A program made the translations under genes and the position numbers. 64,000 bases of DNA from positions 7,286,803-7,350,802 of the forward strand of contig OZ022515.1 in the NCBI GenBank assembly GCA_963989385.1. The letters are read 5' to 3'. The notes beneath the pieces are model-generated. The model worked only from the letters and a program-made list of their open reading frames with translations. It was not told the DNA's origin and made no database searches. Source of the stretch: Ctena decussata. Taxonomy: Eukaryota; Mollusca; Bivalvia; Lucinida; Lucinidae. Below are positions 11,640 through 24,075 of the stretch, one piece after another (positions within the stretch are counted from its first letter, which is position 1; each line of letters starts with the position of its first letter).

Positions 11640-12135
11640 ATTTCTATCTTATATTACTTCATTTCTATTGTATATTTTATATATTTTTTATATATTTTAA
11701 ATAATCAAATTATACAATACATATGCAATAGTTCTTATTGAATATAAATAGGCGTCTCAATGAATGCAAATGCGACAATATATACAATAGAAATCAACGA
11801 GTTAAGAATATAAATAGCAATTTACAAATATAAACGGAAAACATCAAATAGAAACAATTGTTATCAAATACAAATCTAGAAATATAGAATAGAAATTAAA
11901 AAAATATGTAATAGAAATAAAACAAATTTATAATAAAAATCAATAATATTGAAAGCAAATACGAACACATCAAATATAAATCACTACGTATAGAATGTAA
12001 ATATCGAAATATAGGATACAAATGAAGGAATATACAATAGAAATGAAATCATATTGGATAGAAATAAACAAAAGTTAGATACAAATATGAAAATTTTAAA
12101 TGCAAATCACAATTATACGATACAAATACGGCACG
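11640..12135 (-). repeat. Motif-saturated ATAGAAAT repeat, opposite orientation
   Basis: The words ATAGAAAT, ATACAAAT and ATATAAAT recur about every 10-20 bp for nearly 500 bp. They are in the reverse sense to the block at 11178-11505, so the two flank the LINE fragment as a loose inverted pair. No coding potential. Confidence 0.6.
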
Positions 12136-12514
12136 TTTCATAAATACGCGAAATAAGACTGACTGGAGTGTGTGTCTTTTCAATCTAAATCAGACAGTCT
12201 AACGGTTTTCTGCGCTACTATAGTGCAGGTGTCCTTTACGCAAGATAACGGTTACCGAGGACTGAGTATAACTGTCAATATCAACGCTCTTAGAGTACCG
12301 CACATACGTGTAAGGTAATGATGAGGATATGAGTGGACGGACACACGGCGCCAAGTGCGTGCAACTATGGTTATGTACCGCTGAGCCACTTGGGGAACGT
12401 CGTTAAGAGAATTGAACTGAACTGATAAGGATGCGCAGACAACAATTGCAAAGTCTGGTCTGGTCATTCACAATTTAGCAGAAAACAATACCAAGTCGAC
12501 TGACTGATTCATTC

Positions 12515-12640
12515 AAACGATTTTGGAGTTGATGACCCTTTGAAACAATATTTCAGTCTATATCTGGCAGCCTGCCAGATTGAGAGCGAGAGAGAAAGGG
12601 AGAGAGAGGAAGAGAGAGAGGGAGAAAGAATGAGAAACTA
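12515..12640 (+). repeat. Dispersed repeat with TATTTCAGT core and GA microsatellite
   Basis: The core ACAATATTTCAGTCTATATC is followed by an AG-rich simple repeat (12580-12640). A homologous core (ACAGTATTTCAGTTTATATC) followed by an AG-rich run is at 19530-19620. Cores of this kind are widespread SINE-like sequences in molluscs; family assignment is from memory. Confidence 0.45.
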
Positions 12641-12884
12641 GGATAGACGAGAGTCTAAGAAAGAAATATAATTTTATGATAAAATCCCATCAGAAACCGA
12701 ACAGATACGATCGATTGTACAGGCTGTGCACGAGTATACATGTAGATCTTTATGATGGATGAATGTATGATACTGTGTTTTCGTCTCTTTCAACAGTATT
12801 TCAACATAACTGGACGATGATTGGATGAGAATAAAAGGTTGTGCACGCAATAAATTTCCGTTTACGGTTAGAAACGATTTCAAC

Positions 12885-12950
12885 TTTGGCCAGATCCAAA
12901 CCCGCCAGCTAAGCAGGTCGTAGCCTAACCCACTGAACTTCGGGGCTCTT
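12885..12950 (-). repeat. Degenerate tRNA-like SINE head
   Basis: The - strand reads GCCCCGAAGTTCAGTGGGTTAGG then GCGGGTTTGGATCTGG, at the spacing of A and B boxes. Stems are damaged, so this is a SINE remnant, not a tRNA gene. Confidence 0.35.
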
Positions 12951-13349
12951 TCTTTAGTGGTTGTACAAAACCCTAAAATAACCTTGTCATTCACAAGTAG
13001 CACGTGACTTTCCTGACGCTGATCTGTCTGAAAATATGAAAAGTACATGTGCGTATTTTGTTCGGTTCAAACAATTTATTGACAAAAGTGTTCATTCAGA
13101 AACTATTCTGAAATCGCGGAGTAGTTCTATATAATTTCAGCTATACTACGGAAAGTGCGAACGGCAAAGACTCAGATCAGCCTGGCCATTCGCGCAGTCT
13201 GATCGGAGCCTTCTCCATTCGCATGAACAATCTATAGAAATATCAGTACGCAAAAGCGAGTGATGCTTCCCATACCTTTTCGCAAGACATTTTACACCCA
13301 TAAAATAATAATTAATGGCTTTCTTTGAAATGAAGCCTAGCATAATTCT

Positions 13350-14570
13350 GTCGTCAGAAATTTACATCCGACTCTTCAAATAATCACAACCAAAGTCAAA
13401 AGTTATTGTTGATGTCTTGATTAGGAAATCTGTTGGAGGTCAAGTGGTTCAATCATATTTACTACCCGAAGAAAATAAATCTTGAATGAAAAATCTCAAT
13501 TATTAGGCAGCAGTTACTTAAAACATGAAAGAAACTGTAATCTTCAAATCATCAAAGGCATAAAGGTACAAACCCAGTGTCCATTAATATTTTGCTTTAA
13601 TTCAGTGTTAAGACGTGCTATCATTTGTAAATTTTAGACCTGTAATAAGTAATAGTAATTCTGATGTAATTTATCTCATTTTTACAATACATACGTTGAG
13701 GAATCGCTAGATGCCATGACATGTGTTTTCATAGAGAGTGAATTAGCAGATGTTTTGTGGAGAAATACTACTGCTACTGCTAATATTAATAAAGTTAATC
13801 AAAATTGGTAACTGCTTCTGGAAACAACTAATCGACGTGGCTTGTTAGTGCAAAATAAAGAATATCCACCATGACGCCAGAGTAGACTCGGATTAGCACA
13901 AAATCGGAATTACTTATTGTAAGGTAAAAAAAAATACTAATACTAATTACTGGAGACCTTTGTGATGCTATTAGCTTTATTCAGTGTTGACTACTTCTTT
14001 GCTACCTTGGGCGATGAACCGCCTTGAATGTGTCTACTCTTTATGCAAAAATTGGCTGTTTGGGGATCAAATTCTTTCCTTTAAAATTTGACCCGATGGC
14101 AAAATTGAAAAGGGATTAAAGTGTACTCAGTCACCTAAATATGTGCAATATTCAGTTTATTTTTTGCGTGTACCCCGGTCAAACTGCGCATGAGTGCAGA
14201 CTGATCGTAAAGAAAAGATTTTCTATTATTATTGGGTTTTGCAGCTTATTACTAACACATAGTTTATTCTTGATGTTGATTATCAATCTAAAAAAAAAAC
14301 AAAAAAAAAAACAACTAAAACTAAAATAAATAAAACGCAAAGTACTGAACCATGTGAATGCGGAATAGTGCCGGACAGGATTTCTTCCTTGAAGCAGTCT
14401 GATCTGGGTCTTTGCTGTTTATTCAGGAGTTTGGGGTATGGTAAACAGGAGTGATCAGTGGTGTACTGTTTTGTCTTTCTGATTTTATTTACATACAAAT
14501 CGTGGGGAAAATACAAATTATGACAAAAAAAATGGTGACAAACACATAATTATACAGATGAAAGACTATC
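13350..14570. other. No gene recognised
   Basis: AT-rich sequence with short A-runs. A small relic of the CTGATC/GGTC repeat sits near 14395. No frame over 80 residues shows a recognisable domain. Confidence 0.4.
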
Positions 14571-14572
14571 CG

Positions 14573-14898
14573 TACACTGCAATAATAAACGGTAGATTTT
14601 ACGGTAAAATAACTGGCAACCAGCTGCCAGTCCTTTTACCGTTATTTTCACGGGCGCCCGTAAAAATTGCAGGAATCATCAAGCAGAGTGGGACAGAAAA
14701 GAGCAGATGTCGTTTTGGTTAGATAGCCCCTCAACAATACAAAGTTATTTTCGAGTGCGCCAAGTTAACATAAAACTTCCATTTCGTGATTTCCAACAAT
14801 GTCTTACAGGCAAAACCCGGTAAAAATAACGGGAAAAGGACTGGCAGCCGGTTTCCAGTTATTCTACCGTAAAATCTACAGTATTTTTTACAGTGTAT
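14573..14898. mobile_element. 326-bp MITE with ~80-bp inverted arms (ACACTG termini)
   Basis: The left arm runs from TACACTGCAATAATAAACGG through GTAGATTTTACGGTAAAATAACTGG to CCTTTTACCGTTATTTT. The right arm is its reverse complement with few differences and ends TTTTTTACAGTGTA. A right end of the same family lies at 16540-16660. Non-coding; superfamily not assigned. Confidence 0.75.
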
Positions 14899-15499
14899 AA
14901 TTCTAATTTGACTGACTATGTATTACGGTCAGTATTTTAAGGTGTATCTTAGACTTTTAAACAAATCTTCAGTTTGTGTCTGGTCTGCGACTAGCAGAAG
15001 TGAACCATAAAACATAGCCGGCTTCGTCGTCGGCTACATAACTATTTTGGCAAGTTTTCTGGTTTAGCCGAATGCATTCGCGTTTTAATTCTTCCCAACC
15101 TCAATAAATATTTCACAAGCAACCTTTTCTTTCTTTAACGATATGACACCGTTTGGAAGGGCTATGTCGTGCAGGGAAGCAAACAGGTAGTCACAACGGA
15201 AGTTGTTACCCTGTGTAAACATGGTCGAAAACGTATCATTCATCTTCGAGTATAAAATTATAAAAACCCTCAGAAATATGCTTTCTAGCGACGGACATTT
15301 TGGACACGCGCATTCGCCAAGGTCATGAAGTATGTTTGGTATATGACTGACAACGAACAGAATAGCGAGGGCTGACCAGGGGGCGGAGCACTGATTGCAG
15401 CAAAATTGAAGCGTTGGCCAATAATATCGATCGTTACTGCAAGCCTTTAGTTTGAACCGAGCGTCAGTCAAAACTAGAGCAAGTGAGCAGGGGCTCACG

Positions 15500-16435
15500 T
15501 ATACCCCCGGCCAGCGCCACCGCCTACAGGAAATAAAGTTTACTTGCCCATGTAGTCACATATCAATGGGTTCTATCTCACGATTTCATAATAAGCAAAA
15601 CAATACAAACTTAAAGTTCACTTTTAACACAAATGGTATATAAATTTCAAAGTCTGTGACCTTGACCTACAGTCAGCAGCAGCAGCCAGATGATGTCAAC
15701 AAAACTGTTTCACCCTTGCAGTAATCCTAGTCACACATCAAAAGGTTCCATTCCAGTGTATTTAAATAGAAGCAAACAGACACAGCTTAATACAAAACTG
15801 TAACACTAATGTTATATAAATTTCAAAGTCTGTGACCTTGCCCTTAGGTTTGCAGCAGCATCCAGATGATGCAAACTAATATGTATCCATCCAATAGTAG
15901 CACTAAGCACATCTGAACGAATTCCAATAGAAGCTTTCAAAAAAACAGAGCAAAAGCAAAATCTTAACACAAAACTTTAACACAACTGTTGTACAAATTC
16001 TTAAGTCTGAGACCTTGACCTTAGGCCTGTAGCAGCATCCAGGTGATGCAAACTGGTCAGTTTTCATCTTGTAGTAACACAAAGCACATATCGATAAGTT
16101 CCAGTAAAGGCTTTCAGGAAAGCAGAGCAAAAGCAAAAACTTAACGCAAAACTTTAACGCAACTGTTATACAAATTTCTAAGTCAATGACCTTGACCTTT
16201 GGCCAGCAGCAGCATCAAGGTGATGCACACTGAACAGTATCCATACTGTGGTTACACTAAGCACTTATGAACAAGCTCTGGATAACAGAAGCTAAAGAAA
16301 AAAACTTAACGCAAAACTTTAACGCAAATGTAAACTTACGTACGGACGAACGAACGGACAGACGGACGAACGGACGAACGGACGGAAAGACAAAAACTAT
16401 ATACCCCTCGACATACTTCGTATGCCGGGGGTATA
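15500..16435. mobile_element. Pearl/Helentron-like non-autonomous element
   Basis: The ends TATACCCCCGGC (15500-15511) and GCCGGGGGTATA (16424-16435) are perfect 12-bp inverted repeats. The interior has four units of about 165-180 bp, each with an AAATTTCAAAGTCTGTGACCTTGACC-like block (near 15638, 15809, 15983 and 16166) and a GCAGCAGCATCCAGGTGATG block. An ACGG/ACGA microsatellite (16335-16385) follows. The right end folds into a subterminal hairpin, ATACCCCTCGACATAC with GTATGCCGGGGGTAT. Short inverted termini, a core array, a microsatellite and a 3' hairpin together fit the published pearl/Helentron architecture. No Rep-helicase coding is present. Confidence 0.7.
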
Positions 16436-16539
16436 ATTAAAGTATGACGAAACACGATAATCGATGTGATTGTCATGACAAAATCCGCAGGTGTATAACC
16501 CTTCAACACTTTGAAGGTATTTCCGAGTACGGCCCGTTA

Positions 16540-16660
16540 CCATATCGTGATTTCCAACAATGATCAACAGGCAGACCCCCGTAAAAATAACGTGAAATGG
16601 ACTGGCAGCTGGTTTCCAGTTATTCTACCGTAATATCTACGGATTTCTTACAGTGTGGCG
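16540..16660. mobile_element. Right-end fragment of the ACACTG MITE
   Basis: CCCGTAAAAATAACG, GGACTGGCAGC, CCAGTTATTCTACCGTAA and TTACAGTGTGG match the right arm of 14573-14898 in the same order. The left arm is absent. Confidence 0.65.
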
Positions 16661-17334
16661 TTTATAAGTACAATCATCAACAAGCTATTCCAGTCCGATT
16701 ATCATACTGACACTTTGTTAACCCCTTGTTAACGTAGAGTGAATAAAGAATTGAATTGGGTCGAATAAAAGATATAACGAAAAGGACTTGCATAAAAGTC
16801 AGTATTATGACGGGTATAGATCGGATCTATTTGCATTCGAATTTATTAGGTGAAATCTAAGGTGAAATGGTATACTGTAGCAATTAAATCTCAAAGAAAA
16901 TGTCTATTTCCCGAATATTTCTCCGGGGACGTGAGCTTTGGGAAATACTAGTCTGAGCTGGGATATCGAAGGACGCCAGCTTGCAGCGTCCGTAAATATC
17001 TCAAAGAGGAACCATATTCCCCAATATCAGCTCAATAACGCTTTTATTATATAGCTACATGTATAAAAAATCACAATTTTCTTCACATTTTTGACAATTT
17101 GGCACCGTAAATACTGTTTTAGCAACGGCGCAATATGTCAAAGTGCCTTACTTGTGTCACTTCTAGTAAAAAAAAAAGTGCTTCGTAGCTTTGGTGAAGC
17201 GGTTCTGGTGTGAAAACAACATAACTTTTATATAGTACATATAACAAAAATTATCTGAACATAAAAATCCACCATCTGGACTTCCGCTGAAAATGCCACC
17301 CCTGATTAACTATATACAAGAGCTGTAAGAAACG

Positions 17335-17440
17335 AAAAAGAGCTGATACTAAACGAAAAAGAGTCATAGTTACCAAACGACCTGATGACCAGGTCCTTTG
17401 GTAGTTATGACTCTTTTTCGTTTAGTAACAGCTCTTTTTT
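17335..17440. repeat. 106-bp near-perfect hairpin
   Basis: The left arm AAAAAGAGCTGATACTAAACG continues with AAAAAGAGTCATAGTTACCAAA. It pairs with TTTGGTAGTTATGACTCTTTTT and CGTTTAGTAACAGCTCTTTTT. The loop region itself contains GACCTGATGACCAGGTC, a second small hairpin. Each arm is about 45 nt with only a few mismatches. It could be a small foldback element. Confidence 0.7.
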
Positions 17441-18324
17441 GATTCGCAACATCCTTGAAAACATAGCTAACCCGCTGTGACTACGGGAGAAGTTAAGAAA
17501 ATAAAATGCAATTGCTCAGAATTGGATTGTACTGCTCTCACAAATGCAGTTGCGACATGTTTATTTGATCCCCGTCACGGAAGAATGTGCTTCACGTATA
17601 TCCGAATAGCAAAGATAAAAGGCAAAACAAGGCAGACTATGAACTCGTGCTGCCTTCAAGTAGTGTCTGAAGATTTGTTAGGATCCATATATGTTAGCGA
17701 ACAGCAAAAGCTTTGATCAGACTGCGCGGATGTTCGGGCTTGTCTGAGCCTCTACTTGGCGCAAATACGTTTAGCACCGATTTTGCGTATCGCAGCTCAT
17801 TAGCGTATTTACCAAATGGCCAATAGAAGAGACTTGTTACAAACAAACAAGAAATAAATGTATATTCGAAATTTGTCGAATACATAGTATTATGATCTGG
17901 TCCAGGGTCTTACAATTCCATTAATGAAAAAAATGTGGATTACAAATGCTTTTGTAGTCAAAACTGGAAGAAGAAGAAAGATAATGAAATCAAACTGTTA
18001 GTGTCAAAGGCAAAGCAACATGGGTAAAAAATCACCTGAAATTCAACTTTGAAACGAGTGGGGAATAGGGACGGTTGAGATCAGCCTGCGCTTCCGCACA
18101 GTCTGATTGCTTGACTAATCAGTCTCAATACTGGGGGAATGAAAGCGAAGATTAATTTTGATCACTTTACATCACTTTACACAGATGTGAACGCCGGGAT
18201 GCCTGCTTCGGACTGTGATGGCATAGCTCAATTTCAGGCGACGCCTATCATATCGCGAGTGTGTGGTCCATAGTTGAAGTCATGCAGTCATGTATCAAGA
18301 GGTTAATCTTTTTTTTTTTTCAGT

Positions 18325-18402
18325 CGTTGGCCGGGCCGGGTTTCGAACCCGCGACTTTCTGTGCAATAGCTATGCGCTATAACAACTGGACAACGGCGTG
18401 AC
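18325..18402 (-). repeat. tRNA-like SINE head
   Basis: On the - strand a B box GCGGGTTCGAAACCCGG is intact. It is preceded at tRNA spacing by GCCGTTGTCCAGTTGTTATAGCGC. The acceptor stem is only partly complementary. It is adjacent to an A-rich run (on the - strand). A decayed tRNA gene is an alternative reading. Confidence 0.45.
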
Positions 18403-19049
18403 ACTCAAATCACTTGAAAACTTTGCAGTCCAAAAGTCTGGTAACACATGTGAGAATCGTCAGGCTAACAGTAATGCTCTAGCTGTTGTGCAAAAACACA
18501 GGCTGGTCTGAGTCACCAATGCCAACATATGCCATAACGCCCTTTTCGCCCGTATCGGTATTTAAAAAGGGACGATAGGAAATTAGCAAGCTGCTTAGTC
18601 TCGGATTAGACTCTGCATTCGTACATAAATCCCGGGCTCGAGATCCGTTGGAAGCGGGTATCTTTTCAGTGGTAAACAGCCTCCCGTCGTCTTGATATGA
18701 CTGAAATATGTTGAAGGGCGTACAATTGTGATTCATCCACCATAGCCATAAATTTATAGGTTTGATTTTCAACACGTAAATTCCAATAAGGTAGCTCATC
18801 GGAATTTGTTAGCGAGTCAAAGCAGCTTATACATCTTTTCAAGGGCAGAAATTGATTGACATTTCCGGCTACTGATTACACCAACAATGGAGGAAAATCT
18901 ATCTCTCTACCGTTATATTGTCATGTGTACTCAATACAAGAGTCACAGGTCTTTGAGATGTTACAGTTATGTCTGTCACTGACCCGTTAAATCGTCTAGA
19001 GAAAGTAAACGTTGTAGACGGTCAGATTTCGTCTATTTATGAAATTTGC

Positions 19050-19338
19050 TGTATAGTAATTTAGAATAAAAATGAAAAAATGTAGAATATAAACGAAAGT
19101 CAATGAATAGTAATGAAACAATCTAGCATACAAACCATGCATTATTAAATAGAAATAATAGAATATAGAATATTATAAACTTATACAATAGAAATGAACA
19201 GATATTGAATACAAATGATCGATTATAGAATTGAAACAAAAAAATATACAACAGAAATGAACAGGGATCGAATACAAATGAAAGAAAATCAAATACAAAT
19301 ATAAAAAAAATATCGAATAATGCAACGTTTGACATGCC
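19050..19338 (-). repeat. Motif-saturated AT-rich repeat, inverted copy
   Basis: The words AATAGAAAT, ATACAAAT and AATATAAAC recur here. The order, including CAATAGAAATGAACAGATATTG and the edge AATGCAACGTTTGACATG, matches the reverse complement of 11178-11470. Confidence 0.65.
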
Positions 19339-19499
19339 ATAGCAGTCTCATCACGGCTTTCGAATCGCCTAGCCTACAGAGATTGGTATGGAAAGCAAAG
19401 ACTCCGATCAGACTCACTGATGATAGATTGTAAGCTACTACATGTTTGCGTCTGTGTTGTATGATGATAAAACCTATCTAATGGTACGCGCGAACAGAA

Positions 19500-19760
19500 G
19501 TTTGGTTCGTTGGTTGGTTGTTTTGGGTTTAACAACTCTCTGAGACAGTATTTCAGTTTATATCGAGCCGTCTCCAAGAGAGAGGAAGAAAGAAAAGACA
19601 ATTATGAAAGAGGAGAGAAAATGTCCAAACAACCCAACCCGCACCTAATGCAAGCACAATAGGCCCTTGCCCTACTATTTTCCAAATTAGTAGGACGCCC
19701 CGGCACTGAAAGTTACCCAGCACCAACGAAAATAACACAACTAACCGGTGTACCCGCGCA
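19500..19760 (+). repeat. SINE-like dispersed repeat
   Basis: GGTTGGTTGTTTTGGGTTTAAC is followed by ACAGTATTTCAGTTTATATCG, an AG-rich run, and a GC-richer block with GCAAGCACAATAGGCCC and GGACGCCCCGGCACTG. The first part is homologous to 12515-12600. It looks like the 3'-to-body part of a SINE; no target duplication was found. Confidence 0.4.
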
Positions 19761-20282
19761 GACCTCTCAGATTATTCGATGAGATGATTTATGCATTCGC
19801 TGGAAATGCGAAACAGTTGTTTCACAATGAAAGGACTTTATGCATATTGAAACTTTGCCGCGGGGTCTGTTTGATGTGTCATAGGAATTCAGGTTCGCAA
19901 ACAATTCGGTCATACAAACACAAGCCCATCTGAATGACTCTGAATGAGCGATAGATCGAACTCATCTCTTTGGTTTCAAAAGTAGCTTATCCTGCTTGGC
20001 ATCAGACTATTGACATTGGTTCCAACTATTTTCGTTTCAGGAGAGCAATGTCAACCAATGTTGAAAAGAAAAACGGACGAATAAATAAAGATTGTACATG
20101 CAGCGTCATTATACAGAAGTTATATACAGGCATAGTTTGTACATGCATTGAAATACTAAATGCATCAAAAATGCTCGTGCAAGTACCCTGCACAATTATT
20201 CTAACAATCTGTTAATGAATTTTATCGATGGCACATTACGAGACGAGCCTACAGAACTAAAATTACTCTGATTGATGGCTAA

Positions 20283-20602
20283 CATCGGCCCCTGTATCGG
20301 ACTGGCTTTGTCCGAATCGCCCCCAGATGTTTCCGTGTTCGCATGCATTTCGCATGCATTTCAAGCCATTGGACTAAGCACTCGTTCAGTATATGTCATA
20401 AGCCATTTCTCTTAATTGACCATCAAACCTTATTTTCGACGAACTATATTGGAACAACGCCAACTGACTGAAATGAAAGGGTGTTTACGGCGAAAAGTAA
20501 AATCAGCCCTCGATGTTGGATGGCTCTGTAAAAATCGGCCCCCGATGTGGAATTGGCTCTCGATCTGGGAATTGGCCCTCGATTATGGACTCACCCTCGA
20601 TC
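20283..20602 (-). repeat. ATCGAGGGCC word array, reverse orientation
   Basis: GCCCTCGAT, GGCTCTCGAT, GGCCCTCGAT and CACCCTCGAT recur, with ATCGGCCCC variants near 20285, 20320 and 20535. The word and its TATATGT flank mirror the array at 9122-9196. Confidence 0.55.
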
Positions 20603-21841
20603 TTAGTCCAACATATATATTACAAGAGTAAGAGATTTAAGAGACTTTTTCTAAATTATCAACGTTACAAAAGCGCCATGTTCTTATCTATAATTTTAAT
20701 CATATCTGGAGATACAACTAAGCTGGGATTTAATGGGCTTCGCTTGAGTGTTTAATGGTGACGTGTTTCGTGCAGCGGCCGTAAAAAGTCTCCCCGTATA
20801 CCATCATTCAATTTGTTCAGATGATATTTTCTGGTCCTTTAGGATCAAGTAGTTCATTTCAAGTCATTTGGAAATTTGAGTTCTGCTTCTTCCGGTGACA
20901 GGGGCCATCGCCGGTGTAGCTCATTTCATAACTGTTTATGAACAAACTCAATTTATCCCAATCTGCTATTTTCGTGTCTTTGATGTATCTTGCTTCGAAA
21001 GGATCTATCTATTCATAACTTAAGGTAGCTATATACAGAACAACTGTGCTTTTACTTGCTAAAACAAAATAAAGTTATTGTTCATGGTGAAATCGATCAA
21101 CTGTGAAATTTATACACACGTTTATAATGTCTGCCGTAAAGATCCTAAGTTTTCGGGCAGATAGGTCTGTACAAACAGTAAAAACCGAGATCAGACTGTT
21201 CCTTAGGAACCAGAACGATCAAGGTATTTACACTTCCCATTCCATCTGTGCATTTTTGTAGGCATTACTCTATGGTAGAACCGGAACAACAGAAAAATAA
21301 ATAATAGGGCAAGGACCGGCTGTGCATGCAGCGGGTGCAGAATTTGGGTAGTCTGTTTGGGGATATGTTTGAACTTTGTTTTTCTAGGAAATAAAACGGT
21401 GAAATGTTTGTTTATTATTTTATTTTGTAACGTACAATGTAAGTTTTACAAAAATAATATACTATCTTTACAATAATGCAAAAATACTTATCAAGTTTAC
21501 TTCAATTTGTTTTTACCAGTTTGTTTCAGATATCCTATATTATAGATTATATGATTTGCAGAAAGAAAGTGCGTTCATGTGCTAGAGGTATGAATTTGAA
21601 TGGAGAATGTGTAAAAAATGTATGTAGAAATACAAAATATTGTTTTTTAGGAAAACAAAACCGTGAAAATTCTCTTTTTTTTTCTTATCCAAACGTTTTA
21701 TAGCTCTTTGGGTCATTTAGCTGGTATAATGGTTTGAATGCCCCGCCAATATTTCTATTCAGTACCTGACTACCTTAAGTAGAAACATTCGAAATGATTT
21801 TATGTAAACAATCTCGTGTTTTATAAATGGCATAAAAGCTG

Positions 21842-23659
21842 TTAAAGGGAAATCACCTCAATGTTCATGCGCATACATTTTGACGCAGCGTCATTGTTTC
21901 CTGCCATGGTTATCATGACGTCGTTTGCCGTAACGCTAAAACGTTTACGTCACTTTCGAAGACAACATGGCGCCTGAAAGGACGCAATGTTGAAACAAAC
22001 GTCTGAGTTTTTGCGACAGAAAAATGATAAATAAATGAAACCTGGCCCAAAAATGACGAAAATGGGGCTGATGAATTTTATACGAAAAAAAGAACGCCAA
22101 CTGTTTTGGGGTAGTGTGTAAAATTTTAGGAATTATCTGTCAGGTAAAGAGAGGAAGTGAAAACTACAAGTGCGTTTTGACTCTCGTAATTACTTTATGC
22201 AAGCATAAAAACAAATAAGGACTTAGTACCCTTGGCTTGAGTCATGAAATACCTATGCAAACAGTGAAAGCGGAGATCAGACAGAGCAAATGCATAGGCT
22301 GATAGCTTTTACTGTTAGGTCATGTCATTTAGGTAAGTTCCCACAATGCACAGGCTGATCTCAGCATCTACTGTAAGATTTTTTCTGCAGACGGAGAGAG
22401 CCTTTCCAAGGGAAGTAACTCAGTCATTAAGCCTGCTAGACCTTCCTCATGCAGCCTGAAAATTACGACGTTCCCAACGCAGACATATAATAAAATTATA
22501 AGACCATAACCCCAAAGTCACATTCACATTTACAGACCATGAAGATAAGCCCTGCAAAGTTTCAGAACGATTCTGAGAAGCGTAGCTAGGCGGCGAAACT
22601 CTTGTCTTTCACTATTTGCCATAGACTTTCTACAGGATTCATAGATTGTCGATGCGAACGGGAAAAAAATATCAGGTTGCGCATCCTCGAAAATTGGTCT
22701 TAGCACTAATGATAAATTGAAATCATTCACCACGGACTAAGCTTTGCCGATGTTTCTGTGAAAATACATGTCGGGCAGTGGCTGGATCCTATATACAATG
22801 TTCGCATATGAGCTTGTTCATCAGATATAAATGGGATATAATTAAGACCCTGAAAAAAGTTCGAATATTCCATGAGAAACAACAATGAACATGCTGCCTT
22901 GTTTCAGTCCTTGGAATTTCTTTCATTAATGTGTTGTCTGCATACGAGAAAACTTTAAAGGCGACAGTTTAATACAGACCATATGTTACAAGACATAAGG
23001 ACATTAATTGCTGAAAATGAATAGGGAATTACATTGCATTGCTATAAACAAGCATCGAAACGTAAGGGCGTTATCAATATGGCCGTTTATGGCGCCAAAT
23101 AGAAAGCGACGTCAACGCATAAAAACATTGACGTAAACGCGCTTAGATGAAAACCGCACGAAATAAAAGTGGTTTTCCTTCCATAATTTGAATATTTGGC
23201 CGATGACCTATATTTTTTATTTGCTTACTTGCACGGGGTAGATCATCCCTTTATTATATCAAAAGTAAATAAAAATTTCAATTGTGGAACTTTTTACATT
23301 GAGGAAATTCCACGTTTTTTCCAATAATGGAAAATGGCGGGAAATTAAAATTGAAAATAACCTATATAATGAGGCATACGACGATGACACTTTTGATGTT
23401 CAAACAAAGAGACAAGAAAGAGGAGTTAATAAATCTTTATTTCGAAACGATCGGTCATCTAGTTTCTCGGATAAAGTCTTCGTAATAGACATAGAAATGC
23501 TTCATAGAAAGGCATATAGATGGCGCTGCATTATCTCAAGAAGTAGTACGGTGACCCCACTTTTTTATTTCATTTTTTCACTCAGCATATAATATTCTAT
23601 CACTGTATGAAGTTTCAACAAAAACTCAATTGCAGATTTTATAGGTGATTTCCCTTTAA
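21842..23659. mobile_element. 1.8-kb segment with perfect 17-bp inverted termini
   Basis: TTAAAGGGAAATCACCT at 21842-21858 is the exact reverse complement of AGGTGATTTCCCTTTAA at 23643-23659. Inside, GACGTCGTTTGCCGTAACG and GACGTCAACGC-type stretches lie near each end (21915 and 23105), suggesting longer sub-terminal symmetry. One 102-residue frame (23284-23592) has no recognisable domain. No target duplication was found. It is probably a non-autonomous DNA transposon. Confidence 0.5.
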
Positions 23660-24075
23660 ATGCACACTACTACTAAGTCGAAAGAGTTTTTATATAAATT
23701 GTGTGTCTAAACAAAGAAATCGGCAATTCAGTGAAAGATTCTAATCGACTCAGTGAAAAATTTTAATTGACATTATTCCATTTGTTTATCAAACAGCACA
23801 ATTCACTGTGTTCCAGTGACATAATGATTCAGTCTGCCTGTATATTTTTTGCCGGTGGTTATCGATTTATGGCGCAAATATTGCAATAAAGTGATTTATT
23901 TTCTTTGTCCCTATACAAACAATAATTTCGTCAAGTTCATGATAACAGCTCCGTAGAATGAAACTGACGACTCAACAATAACTTTTGAACTTACCCATTG
24001 AAGCGCCAAGACGTGTATATTGTAAGTAACTAATCATATTTTGGTATTCTAAATTACACTAAGATATTCAGGGCC

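Noticed and set aside
12280..12400. A further tRNA-like segment on the - strand (CAAGTGGCTCAGCGGTACATAA)
   Set aside because: Only an A-box-like string is present; no B box follows at the right spacing, so it was not annotated.
3885..18402. tRNA-like sequences at 3885-3966, 12885-12950 and 18325-18402 as true tRNA genes
   Set aside because: A and B boxes are visible but acceptor and anticodon stems are damaged, and the neighbouring sequence is repeat-like. They are better read as SINE heads.
9122..20602. One giant 11-kb transposon bounded by the two inverted TCGAGGGCC arrays
   Set aside because: The arrays differ in length and spacing, the symmetry of other repeats inside is offset by several hundred bases, and no shared termini were found. 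Two independent insertions are simpler.
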